Below are positions 34,946 to 43,143 of a DNA stretch of 64,000 nt, piece after piece. This DNA comes from G963665185 sp963665185. Lineage in GTDB: Bacteria > Desulfobacterota > Desulfovibrionia > Desulfovibrionales > Desulfovibrionaceae. Where the stretch lies: NCBI GenBank assembly GCA_963665185.2, contig CAXXPO010000015.1, forward strand, positions 124,001 to 188,000, given 5' to 3'. A program made the translations under genes and the position numbers. The notes under the pieces are model-generated. The model saw only the letters and a program-made list of their open reading frames with translations, was not told where the DNA came from and made no database searches. Position 1 is the first letter of the stretch. Each line of letters opens with the position of its first letter.

Positions 34946-36611
34946 TGGCTTTTTCTCCTATCATCTGGCAGTTGGGCGCTCCTGGAGGAACCATGGGAAA
35001 GACGTTGTCATCGGCCCGGACAGGCAGGCGGATCAGGCATGGACCGGGGCGTTGTATTGCCTGTGCCAGATCCTCGCCGGGGGCGGAGCTGGATTCCAGA
35101 TCCACGGCGTCCAGGCCGAAGGCGCGGGCCAGGGCAGGGAAGTCGGTCCGGACGCCGGTGTAGGTCGAAGCGAACGTTTTTCCCTGGTAGAAGAGTTCCT
35201 GCTGCTGGTGCACAAGCCCCAGGGCGTTGTTGTCGGCAAGGATGATCTTGACGTTCAGGCCGTGCTCCGCGGCGGTCGCCATTTCCTGGATGTTCATGAG
35301 CAGGCTTCCGTCGCCGGTGAAACAGGTGACGGTTGCTTCGGGATGGGCCAGGGCCGCGCCAATGGCCGTGGGCAGGCCGAATCCCATTGTTCCCAATCCG
35401 CCGGATGTCAGCCAGCGCCGGGGGGCCAGAAAAGGATGGGCCTGGGCCGTGCGCATCTGATGCTGTCCCACATCCGTAACCACGATGGCTTCCGGCCCGG
35501 CAGCCCGAGCCGCGTGGTTTATGAGCCCGTAGGACGTGGCCGGGTCGTCCAGGCCGGGAAGTTCCAGAGGGTGGTCGGTTTTCAGCCGGGTGATGCATTC
35601 CCGCCATTCGGGGCGCGTCCGGGGCGAAACGAGAGGAAGAAGCTCCTGCATGGCCTGGCGTACATCGGCGGTTATGGCCGCATGGGGCGTGCGCAGTTTT
35701 CCCAGCTCGGCCGGGTCGATGTCTATGTGCACCACCGAGGCCGTGGGGCAGAAATGTTCCAGGGCGCCGGTGGCCCGGTCGTCGAAGCGGGCGCCCGCGG
35801 CCAGAATGAGGTCGCACTCCTCCAGGGCGCGATTGGCACAGGGGGCGGCGTGCATGCCCAGCATGCCGAGGTACAGGGGGTGGTCGTTATCCAGGCCGCC
35901 CAGACCCATGAGAGTGCAGACCACGGCCATGGAAGCCTTTTCGGCAAGCTCCCTGGCCAGATCGCAGCCGTCGGACTGGATCACGCCGCCGCCCAGATAG
36001 AAGACGGGGCGTCTGGACCGGTTGATGAGCGCGGCAGCCGCCTGCAGGTCGGCATCGGCTGGGGGGTGTGGAGTATCCGCGCAGCCTGTGGGCGGAAGTT
36101 CGTTCAACTCCACCTGGGCCATCTGTACGTCCTTGGGGATATCCACCAGGACCGGACCGGGGCGGCCGGAAGCGGCTATGCGGAAGGCTTCGGGAATGAC
36201 ATGGACCAGTTCGTCCACGGAACGGATCAGAAAGTTGTGTTTGGTGGCCGGAATGCTCATGCCGTAGATGTCCACTTCCTGGAAGGCGTCCGTGCCGATC
36301 ATGGACAGCGGGACTTGGCCGGTGATGCAGATGATGGGAACGGAATCGAGTTTGGCGTCCGCCAGGGCGGTCAGGGTGTTGGTGGCTCCGGGACCGGAAG
36401 TGGCCATGAACACGGCGGGTTTGCCCGTGGTCCGGGCCATGCCCTGGGCCATGAAGCCCGCGCCCTGTTCGTGCCGTGCCAGGACATGGCGGATCCGCGT
36501 GCTTTGGGACAAGGCGTCGTACAAGGGCAGGTTGGCCCCGCCCGGGATTCCGGCAATGGTTCGGATTCCCTGGCGTTCCAAAAGTTTGATGGTGAGCTGC
36601 GCTCCGTTCAT
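34932..36611 (-). CDS. ilvB: Acetolactate synthase large subunit
   Basis: A 559-residue ThDP enzyme making acetolactate or acetohydroxybutyrate for Val, Leu and Ile synthesis. Visible are GIPGGANLPLYDAL, the catalytic Glu in HEQGAGFMAQG, ATSGPGATN, GRPGPVLVDIPKDVQ, the ThDP motif CFTGDGSLLMNIQEM and the FAD-binding middle domain. It is preceded by a Val/Ile-rich leader and attenuator and followed by overlapping ilvN, so the operon is ilvL-ilvB-ilvN. Confidence 0.95.
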   Translation of the reverse strand: MNGAQLTIKLLERQGIRTIAGIPGGANLPLYDALSQSTRIRHVLARHEQGAGFMAQGMARTTGKPAVFMATSGPGATNTLTALADAKLDSVPIICITGQVPLSMIGTDAFQEVDIYGMSIPATKHNFLIRSVDELVHVIPEAFRIAASGRPGPVLVDIPKDVQMAQVELNELPPTGCADTPHPPADADLQAAAALINRSRRPVFYLGGGVIQSDGCDLARELAEKASMAVVCTLMGLGGLDNDHPLYLGMLGMHAAPCANRALEECDLILAAGARFDDRATGALEHFCPTASVVHIDIDPAELGKLRTPHAAITADVRQAMQELLPLVSPRTRPEWRECITRLKTDHPLELPGLDDPATSYGLINHAARAAGPEAIVVTDVGQHQMRTAQAHPFLAPRRWLTSGGLGTMGFGLPTAIGAALAHPEATVTCFTGDGSLLMNIQEMATAAEHGLNVKIILADNNALGLVHQQQELFYQGKTFASTYTGVRTDFPALARAFGLDAVDLESSSAPGEDLAQAIQRPGPCLIRLPVRADDNVFPMVPPGAPNCQMIGEKANVCA

Positions 36612-36661
36612 GCAAGGCTCCTTGCGTGGGTCCCTGGCGGATCCGGCTGGGGGCTGGCATG

Positions 36662-36694
36662 AAAAAACCCCCGCCGGCGTCGCGCCGGCGGGGG
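36662..36694 (-). terminator. ilv attenuator terminator
   Basis: A perfect 12-bp stem, CCCCCGCCGGCG paired with CGCCGGCGGGGG, with a 3-nt loop and six U at its 3' side on the minus strand. It lies between the Val/Ile leader peptide stop (36721) and ilvB (36611). Confidence 0.92.
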
Positions 36695-36720
36695 TTGAGA
36701 TGTACAGAGTCTGTTTCCCG

Positions 36721-36843
36721 TTACGGCGCGATGGCTACGACGATACCTACTACTACGACGACAACAGCGGAAAAGACACCGACGGTGCTCTGGACCGCGG
36801 GCGTTGTGAGGAAGCTGTCGTTGCGTAGATACATCGTGTTCAC
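36721..36843 (-). CDS. IlvL-like leader peptide rich in Val and Ile
   Basis: A 40-residue frame from GTG 36843 (MNTMYLRNDSF) ending in FSAVVVVVVGIVVAIAP. Eight Val and two Ile in thirteen residues recall ivbL leader peptides. AAGGA lies seven bases before the GTG; an ATG at 36834 is the alternative. With the strong terminator downstream it should sense charged tRNA-Val and tRNA-Ile and control ilvBN by ribosome stalling. Confidence 0.85.
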   Translation of the reverse strand: MNTMYLRNDSFLTTPAVQSTVGVFSAVVVVVVGIVVAIAP

Positions 36844-36890
36844 GGGAAATTCCTTTTTTCTCAATTCATTATCCAGATGCCCGTTTCCCT

Positions 36891-36920
36891 GTGAATTGTC
36901 AAGCGTGATTGACAATTCAC
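36891..36920. promoter_or_regulatory. Inverted repeat upstream of the ilv leader
   Basis: GTGAATTGTCAA and TTGACAATTCAC are perfect 12-bp arms around 6 nt, about 50 bp upstream of the leader start. Each arm contains TTGACA or its complement. It could be an operator or part of a promoter. I found no well-spaced -10 on the minus strand for these hexamers. Confidence 0.5.
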
Positions 36921-37027
36921 AGGCACCGTTGCCGTTCGGGCTTCAACCCTCTGCCTATGGGGTTCGGGCCTCTTGCGGATGAACAGTGCCGGCCGCCCGA
37001 CGCCCTCACCCGCTCTTGATCTCCGCA

Positions 37028-38533
37028 CTATTTCGAGGGGCGGGCATTGCGCAGCATCTGGTGCATTTCCGCAATGCGCCGTGCCAGCCAGTAGCGGCCA
37101 TCGAGAAATACGCCGTAATCCCCCCCAGCGGCCATGGCCGAGGTCAGACGCGAGGAATTGGCGTAGAACAGCCAGGTATCCAGCCATTTCTTTTCCATGT
37201 CCTCGTCAAAGGGATTGCCGGGCAGGCCCGTGGCCAGTCCACGCTTCCATCCTTCCAGCATGAGTTGAGTGGATGTCTTCACGGAGGCGTCCAGCTCCTT
37301 GTTGACGGCCATGAAGCGCTTCCAGTGGCCGTCGACCCATGAAGTGTCGTGGCAGGAGAGGCAGTTGGCCTGCATGGTCGCCTTGCGCGTTTCCACTTCC
37401 TTGGCTCCGATGAGGTATTTGCTGGCGGGCCTGCCGTCCAGGGTCATGGGCAGGGGCAGATCGTCCGCATCCCGGATGATGCTGGTGTCCGGGCTTTTGG
37501 GCTGCGCATGGGTGTAAGGCAGGCCCATAAGCCGGTACGGCAGGCGGTCGTTCATGCGGTGGGTACGCTGGGTAACGACTTCGCCGTCGGGCCGGATCGT
37601 CAGGCTGATGTGGCAGACAGCGCAGGTGGGGGCGGTGAAATCCTGGCCCGCGACCCACGGCGTGGCGGAGAAGTTCCATTCCTTGCGGCCCAGGGAATCG
37701 TACATTGCGTAGTGTTTGCTGGCTGCGTACACCTTGAAGGAAGGAACGTCCGGTCCATTATGGCATTCCTTGCAGGTTGCGGGCTTGCGGGCCATAGCCA
37801 TGGAAAATTCATGGCGGGAATGGCAGGCCGCGCACGAGCCCATGCTGCCGTCCAGGTTGATGCGGCCCACACCGTTGTTGGGCCAGCCGGAAATGACCGG
37901 AAATTCCATGGCCCCGAGTTCGGTTTCGCGTTCCGCGGTTTCCATCGTTTCCAGCTTTGTGCCGTGGCAATGGTAGCAGGATGCGGCCGCGACTTCGGGA
38001 CCCGGATCGGACAATTCTATATGTCCGCCCTTGAGCGAGGGTCTTCCGTTGATGGAAAGCTCCAGCTTGTTGTATAGGTTGTTGTTTTTCAGGTTGCCGT
38101 AGGCATGGGACATCTTGTTGTGGCCGAACTGATGGGCTTCCTGGGGGTGGCAGGTGGCGCAGTCCGCCGGGCTGACAACCACATGGACCTGGTAGCCGTT
38201 GTGATCAAAGGTATCCTTGTGTTTGTCCGCGCGTACGGTGTGGCATTCGGCACAGCCGACCACGTTTTGCGACAGGTCGTCCGGGATTTTCTGGGCGGAA
38301 ACCTTGCGTGCCAGAGGATCCTTTACCTGCATGGCCTGGTGCGGGGGTATCAGGGCGTGGCGGCTTTTTTTCCATCCCTCCACAATGCCGGGGTGGACCG
38401 CCTCGTGGCAGCCCAGACACTCGGAGGTGGCCTCGCTGGGTTCGGGAGATTCTACAGGCTCGGGTGCGGCCATGCAGGGAAGGGCCGTGCAGAGTATGAA
38501 TATCGCGATACAATATGTGGGCAATCTTTTCAT
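37028..38533 (-). CDS. Octahaem cytochrome c, hydroxylamine-oxidoreductase-like
   Basis: A 501-residue exported protein with a signal peptide (IAIFILCTALPCMA) and exactly eight CXXCH haem sites: CLGCH, CAECH, CATCH, CYHCH, CAACH, CKECH, CAVCH and CLSCH. Number, order and length match the HAO/octahaem family. In non-nitrifiers members are thought to reduce nitrite or hydroxylamine. No HaoB, NrfH or quinol dehydrogenase gene is adjacent, so the electron donor is unknown. AGGA precedes the ATG at 38533. The substrate is inference. Confidence 0.88.
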   Translation of the reverse strand: MKRLPTYCIAIFILCTALPCMAAPEPVESPEPSEATSECLGCHEAVHPGIVEGWKKSRHALIPPHQAMQVKDPLARKVSAQKIPDDLSQNVVGCAECHTVRADKHKDTFDHNGYQVHVVVSPADCATCHPQEAHQFGHNKMSHAYGNLKNNNLYNKLELSINGRPSLKGGHIELSDPGPEVAAASCYHCHGTKLETMETAERETELGAMEFPVISGWPNNGVGRINLDGSMGSCAACHSRHEFSMAMARKPATCKECHNGPDVPSFKVYAASKHYAMYDSLGRKEWNFSATPWVAGQDFTAPTCAVCHISLTIRPDGEVVTQRTHRMNDRLPYRLMGLPYTHAQPKSPDTSIIRDADDLPLPMTLDGRPASKYLIGAKEVETRKATMQANCLSCHDTSWVDGHWKRFMAVNKELDASVKTSTQLMLEGWKRGLATGLPGNPFDEDMEKKWLDTWLFYANSSRLTSAMAAGGDYGVFLDGRYWLARRIAEMHQMLRNARPSK

Positions 38534-38913
38534 TGCGATCCTCGAGGTTGAGAGTTGGCAGTAATGTACGGAATTGCCCATTGAAATACAAATTATTCCC
38601 AACGGGCGTGGTGGAGGGCGCAGGGGGTGGATTTTTCGGAATCATCTTTTCCGGGAACAGGGATTCATGCAAGACGAAAGAGGGGCAGGGAAGAAAAATG
38701 ACTGTTTTATGGAAAAATGAATGTGGATTGTTGCATTTTGACGGAGGCATACGTAAAGATGGTGCTGAACCGATTGAAGGCATGTAAAGAATAGGGGCCT
38801 GCGGGGGTGGGCGGTTCTTTGCAAGACGGGATGGGCGATTCTTGTGTGTTTTCTTGCTCTTGAGCAAGGAATTGTATAAGAATTGAACGAACATACGCAA
38901 GCAGGTTGTATAT
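38534..38913. other. Divergent intergenic region
   Basis: About 380 bp between the cytochrome and the receiver gene, AT-richer than its surroundings, probably holding both promoters. I recognise no gene, RNA or clear hairpin in it. Confidence 0.5.
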
Positions 38914-39281
38914 ATGGCCGACATTTTGATTATCGACGACGATCCTACATCCCGATGGGTGCTCAAGGCCATTCTGGAGGAGGAAGGGCACAATGTCCGT
39001 GAGGCGGAGGACGGCGAACAGGGCTGAGCCTGTTCAACGCCCATCCTGCCGATCTTGTCATTACCGACATCTTCATGCCGGAAAAGGAAGGCGTGCAGAC
39101 CATCCGCGAACTGCTTCGCGACCACCCGGAAACGCGCATCATTGCGGTCACGGACGGGGGGTCCAGGGGGATGTACGAACCTCTCAACTGGATACAGCTG
39201 CTCGGCGTCAAACATACCTTTGCCAAACCTTACGACCGCAGGCAGATGATCGCGGCGGTCAACGCGCTGCTTACCGAATAG
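38914..39281 (+). CDS. Stand-alone response-regulator receiver protein, with one frameshift
   Basis: A CheY-like single domain: ILIIDDDPTSRWVLKA carries the acidic pocket, DLVITDIFMPEKEG the phospho-acceptor Asp, and AVTDGG and FAKPYDR the Thr and Lys. The frame stops at EDGEQG (TGA at 39024-39026). One missing base near 39022-39026 would restore EQG-LSLFNAHPADLVIT and about 122 residues. The second half is open from 39075. There is no output domain. An error or a natural break are both possible. Confidence 0.8.
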
Positions 39282-39298
39282 CTTCCCCTCTTTTCCTG

Positions 39299-39790
39299 AT
39301 GTCAGGCTACGACACAGCTTCTCCCGCTTCAGCCGTTTTTTCCGTGGATGTCGGCATCCGGTCGGGCATGGCTCTGCTGGACCAGAAGGGCAGGCTCGTC
39401 TGGGGCCGTTCCCGCAACTTCGGAACCCGTGCCAGATTGCGCAAAGGCGTGTACACTATTTTGCAGGGCCTGCCGGAAGCAGGGCTTGTCGTCTTGGAGG
39501 GCGGGGGAAACCTTGCCAGGATTTGGGAAAACGAAGCCCAAAAACGCGGGGCGGAGGTCTGGCGTGTGAGCGCCGAAAGGTGGCGGGAGGAGCTGCTTCC
39601 CTGCCGGATGCGTTCCAACGCCGTGGTGGCCAAGCAGAATGCCGTGATCGTGGCCCAGGAGTACGCGCGCAGGTGCGGGGTGGCTTTGACGACGGCATTC
39701 AATGACGACGCTGCCGAGGCCGTGTTGTGCGGCCTGTGGGCGGCCATGCGTCGAGGATATGTTCCTGCCGATGTTCTTGGACTGTATTGA
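39299..39790 (+). CDS. RNase H-fold (RuvC-like) protein of unknown function
   Basis: A 163-residue protein. FSVDVGIRSGMALLDQKG resembles the first strand of RuvC-type nuclease folds with its Asp, LVVLEGGG supplies a possible Glu, and FNDDAAEAVLCG gives a terminal Asp pair. These are the acidic positions expected of the fold, but overall identity to RuvC is not evident. It lies 17 bp after the receiver gene. Whether it cuts nucleic acid is inference. Confidence 0.55.
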   Translation: MSGYDTASPASAVFSVDVGIRSGMALLDQKGRLVWGRSRNFGTRARLRKGVYTILQGLPEAGLVVLEGGGNLARIWENEAQKRGAEVWRVSAERWREELLPCRMRSNAVVAKQNAVIVAQEYARRCGVALTTAFNDDAAEAVLCGLWAAMRRGYVPADVLGLY

Positions 39791-40345
39791 CGGTTTGTGC
39801 CGTTCTGCATAGAGGATAAGAGTGACGTTCCCCCGACTTTTTCCATGATTTCATTTGGGGTTTACGGTATTCTTTTTGGCTGCCGGGCTGAATCGACAGT
39901 AAATGGAATTGGCCCTTGAACTTTTGTTCTCCAGCCAATATATTAAAGGCAGTGTTCCCGCCGTCGAATTTCATGAAGAATGCGCATGGGAATGACGCGG
40001 TTCGGGATGGGGTTTCGAACACGCCCCGTTGCGACCTCGCCATGCTTGTTATGCGGGACACCTTAAAGCGGATTTCGGCAGGACCGGGCAAACGGCCCCA
40101 GCGTACCTGCGTTTGTGGATGTCTTTGATATTTTTTGTTCAGGGCGTTGTCCGGCGCGTCTTTGGCAGGGCAAAACAGACGCGCCCCGAAAAGGTCCGAT
40201 GAATGATTCGCCGGGGAGGGCGGCGAATGGCTTCGTGGGCTTGCGAACGCGTTGCGGAAAACGCATGTCCTGTTTTTTGTCTCCCCTGTCGGAGGGGTGA
40301 AAAGGCACTTGGAACGGTATGAGTTGTCCTTTGGGAGGATATCTG
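39791..40345. other. 555-bp intergenic region with one hairpin
   Basis: No convincing gene. Short frames lack ribosome sites. A perfect 9-bp stem GGCGCGTCT/AGACGCGCC lies at 40153-40185. The last 100 bp lead into the DHH gene with GGGAGG at 40333. A small RNA is possible but unsupported. Confidence 0.45.
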
Positions 40346-41263
40346 ATGAACCTGCTCACCCGCGCCGATTTCGACGGGCTTATCTGTGCCGTTTTGCTCA
40401 AGGAGGCGGGGGTGATGGATTCGTGGCGTTTTGTGCATCCCAAGGATGTTCAGGACGGCAAGGTGGAGGTTTCGTCAAACGATATCCTGGCCAATGTCCC
40501 GTATGTTCCGGGGTGTGGCATGTGGTTCGATCATCATTCCAGCGAGATCGAGCGTCTGAATTCCAATTTTGAGTTCGAAGGCTCCTCCAAGTCCTCGCCA
40601 AGCTGCGCCCGCGTCATCTGGGATTACTATGGAGGGCACGATACGTTTTCCCCTTCATTCGACACCATGCTGGAGTACGTCGACCGTTGCGACAGCGGGC
40701 ATCTGACCCGGGACGAGGTGGACAACCCCGACGGATGGGTCCTGTTGTCGTTCATCAGCGACCCCCGGACCGGGATGGGGCGCTACACCGATTTCCGCAT
40801 CAGCAATCATATGTTCATGCTCAAACTTGTGGAGTGGATCCGGCACATGGGCATCGACGACATTCTGGAAGAGGGGGATGTGCGGGAGCGGGCCGTACGC
40901 TATTGGGAGCATGAAACTTTTTTCAGGCGGATGGTCGAGCGCACCGTGTCCATCCGGCAGAACACCATTGTTCTGGATCTGCGCGGCGAGGGGGAGATCT
41001 ACACGGGCAACCGTTTTTCCATCTACACCATGTATCCGGAATGCAACGTCAGCGTGCAGGTAGTCTGGGGGAAGGACAGGGAACGCGTCTCCCTGGCCGT
41101 GGGGCACAGTATTTTCAATCGCACCAGCAAGACCAACGTGGGCAGGCTCATGCTCGAATATGGCGGCGGCGGTCACGACCAGGTCGGAACCTGTCAGGTG
41201 GCGAGTAAAGAGGCTGACCGTGTTCTGGAAGAAATCGTGGCCCGGCTCAATGCCGACGGTTGA
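40346..41263 (+). CDS. DHH-family phosphoesterase (exopolyphosphatase-like)
   Basis: A 305-residue protein. TRADFDGLICAVLL and WFDHHSSEIERL are the DHH motifs I and III, and GGGGHDQVGTCQV is the DHHA1 substrate motif. Members hydrolyse polyphosphate, pAp, oligoribonucleotides or cyclic dinucleotide products; the substrate cannot be set from sequence alone. The start at 40346 has GGGAGG at ideal distance, favoured over ATG 40319. Monocistronic. Confidence 0.85.
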   Translation: MNLLTRADFDGLICAVLLKEAGVMDSWRFVHPKDVQDGKVEVSSNDILANVPYVPGCGMWFDHHSSEIERLNSNFEFEGSSKSSPSCARVIWDYYGGHDTFSPSFDTMLEYVDRCDSGHLTRDEVDNPDGWVLLSFISDPRTGMGRYTDFRISNHMFMLKLVEWIRHMGIDDILEEGDVRERAVRYWEHETFFRRMVERTVSIRQNTIVLDLRGEGEIYTGNRFSIYTMYPECNVSVQVVWGKDRERVSLAVGHSIFNRTSKTNVGRLMLEYGGGGHDQVGTCQVASKEADRVLEEIVARLNADG

Positions 41264-41425
41264 GGTTTTCTGTTTGGTTGCGGGCTGTCTTGGGGCGTCT
41301 TTCGGGCGGCCCTTTTTTTTGGGGCTGGCGCGGGCTTGTGCGCGGGGGGGGGGCGTCGGGTGAGGGCAACGGTGCGCCTGGATGGCACTCCGGTATGTTT
41401 AAGACTGGCAGCATGGAGCAGTAAA

Positions 41426-41938
41426 ATGCGCGGAATTTTCTTTTTTCTGGTGCTGGCGATGTCCACGGTGTTGATCTGCGGTGGTGCGCTTGCCGCCGGA
41501 CAGCCCCCCTTTACCATGAACGAACTTGCGCGGTGCCTTGAGGATACCCCGGATTTTCTTGAATACATGGAATCCCAACAGGGAGAAACCGGAGATTACG
41601 AGGACCCCTCGACCATGCAGCAGCTTGCCGGGCATCAGGCTGCCGCGGCATGGCTGCAAAAGCATGGCTGGGTTCCGCAGCGTTTTTCCTACGTGCTTGG
41701 GCAAATGAGCAAAGGCTATATGGCTTTACGGCTTCGGCAGGAAGGGGCCATGATGGACACGCAGATGCAGGAGGCCATGAAAATGCCGGACATGACTCCG
41801 GCAATGAAGGCGGAAATGTCCAGGGCGATGAAGGAGTTGCAGGAGGCGCGGGAAGCCAGGGGCGTGCATCCTTCGGAAATGAAGCTCATTGAGGCCAATC
41901 TGGAGAATATTCTGAATATGTATGAAAGCCTTGAATGA
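41426..41938 (+). CDS. Exported protein of unknown function, Met-rich
   Basis: A 170-residue protein with a clear signal peptide (MRGIFFFLVLAMSTVLICGGALA). The mature part is helical and rich in Met and Glu (MMDTQMQEAMKMPDMTPAMKAEMSRAM), without Cys. GGAG lies before the ATG at 41426. I do not recognise a family. The Met-rich stretch could bind soft metals such as copper, but that is speculation. Confidence 0.65.
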   Translation: MRGIFFFLVLAMSTVLICGGALAAGQPPFTMNELARCLEDTPDFLEYMESQQGETGDYEDPSTMQQLAGHQAAAAWLQKHGWVPQRFSYVLGQMSKGYMALRLRQEGAMMDTQMQEAMKMPDMTPAMKAEMSRAMKELQEAREARGVHPSEMKLIEANLENILNMYESLE

Positions 41939-42154
41939 TATGCCGGGCTGAAGCGACTGGCGGGCACGTTCTTCGCGGCCGCCAGTTTTTGCGGAGATCA
42001 CACGGACCCGGATATTGCACGAACACCCCCGAAGAGCCGATTTCTGGGGTGTTCGTGTGATGTCCGGACTCAAGGATCAAATTTTATTTTCGTATAGTAA
42101 AGTTGGCGGGGCGGTCTTCCGATAAGAATTTGTGCAGATCATCAGGAGGCATGA

Positions 42155-43021
42155 ATGAACATCGGCAGGCTGGGAACCGGAGTGACCGACTTCATGAACG
42201 GGGGGCCCAAGGGCTTTTCCCCGTCCAGGCAGTCCGCATCGACGGGACCTTCCTTCTTGGGCATTGCGCTCGCTTCGCCCGATGTTCACAATCCCATGGA
42301 AGAGAAGGGCCAGGGGGAAGCCTCGTCTTCATCTTCAAGTCTTCTGGCCGGTAATTTTTTCGATACCCGGTACACGAGATCCCGGTATGCACAGGCGTCG
42401 CTGGAGCGTTTCGGTGTCGAACAGACCATGGGCAGCCGGGTGAACGCCCTGGTGAACGAATTTTCCAGTGCCATGAACGCCGAAGTGGCGGGCCGGTCGG
42501 CCCGAAGCCCGGGTATGGATTATTCTTACGTCACGGCCTACAAATACGGAATCCAGGCCAAGAAGCGGCTGCAAATGATCAGTGACGACGAGTACATGCG
42601 GCTGGCCAGGGAGAAGTTGGAAAAGGACCGGGAAGAGTTGGAAAGGAAGGCGGAGGAAGCGTTGGCTCGCTCCGGGAAGAACGGCGGGCAGACGGACTCC
42701 ACCGCACAGGATGGGGCCGTTGCGGCGGAGGAGTTGTCGGAAAACGGGACACGGACCGACGCGTTGCAGTCTGCGCCACAGGGAACGCAACCGGCAACGC
42801 AGCAGGCCGCACAACAGGGCGGTCTGGCCGCGGGCGTTTCGACGCAATCCCGCGATCCGTCCGAACATATTTCCGGCCTTGCCTCCGTGCGAATTTCCGT
42901 TCGGGAGGGTGGCTCTTCCGCAGGCGATCCGTCTTCCGCCACCTCGGCGTCCACCGCTCCAAACGTACAAACCGTCGGAGAGGGCGCTGCCGCGCAAGAG
43001 GGGGTGGATCGTTACGTGTAG
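42155..43021 (+). CDS. Unknown protein with central coiled coil and low-complexity tail
   Basis: A 288-residue protein, not recognised. A Ser/Gly-rich N-terminus with a run of six Ser is followed by a helical core (about residues 75-170) that ends in a coiled coil (MRLAREKLEKDREELERKAEE, split here by context). A Gln/Ala/Ser/Thr-rich tail follows. No signal peptide or membrane span. AGGAGG precedes the ATG at 42155. The composition resembles flagellar or secretion accessory proteins, but there is no direct evidence. Confidence 0.6.
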   Translation: MNIGRLGTGVTDFMNGGPKGFSPSRQSASTGPSFLGIALASPDVHNPMEEKGQGEASSSSSSLLAGNFFDTRYTRSRYAQASLERFGVEQTMGSRVNALVNEFSSAMNAEVAGRSARSPGMDYSYVTAYKYGIQAKKRLQMISDDEYMRLAREKLEKDREELERKAEEALARSGKNGGQTDSTAQDGAVAAEELSENGTRTDALQSAPQGTQPATQQAAQQGGLAAGVSTQSRDPSEHISGLASVRISVREGGSSAGDPSSATSASTAPNVQTVGEGAAAQEGVDRYV

Positions 43022-43143
43022 CGAGATGTCTGCGGAACATCTCATGTCGCCGGGCGGCGCACGAAACCGATGCCCAGGCCGCGTTTGCCGTTCCTGTTGT
43101 TCAACTGTTTTTCGCTGTCTGGCAGTTTTCCGCTGCCCGGGCG

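Noticed and set aside
40319..40346. Earlier ATG start for the DHH protein
   Set aside because: GGGAGG lies between the two ATGs and is correctly spaced only for the start at 40346.
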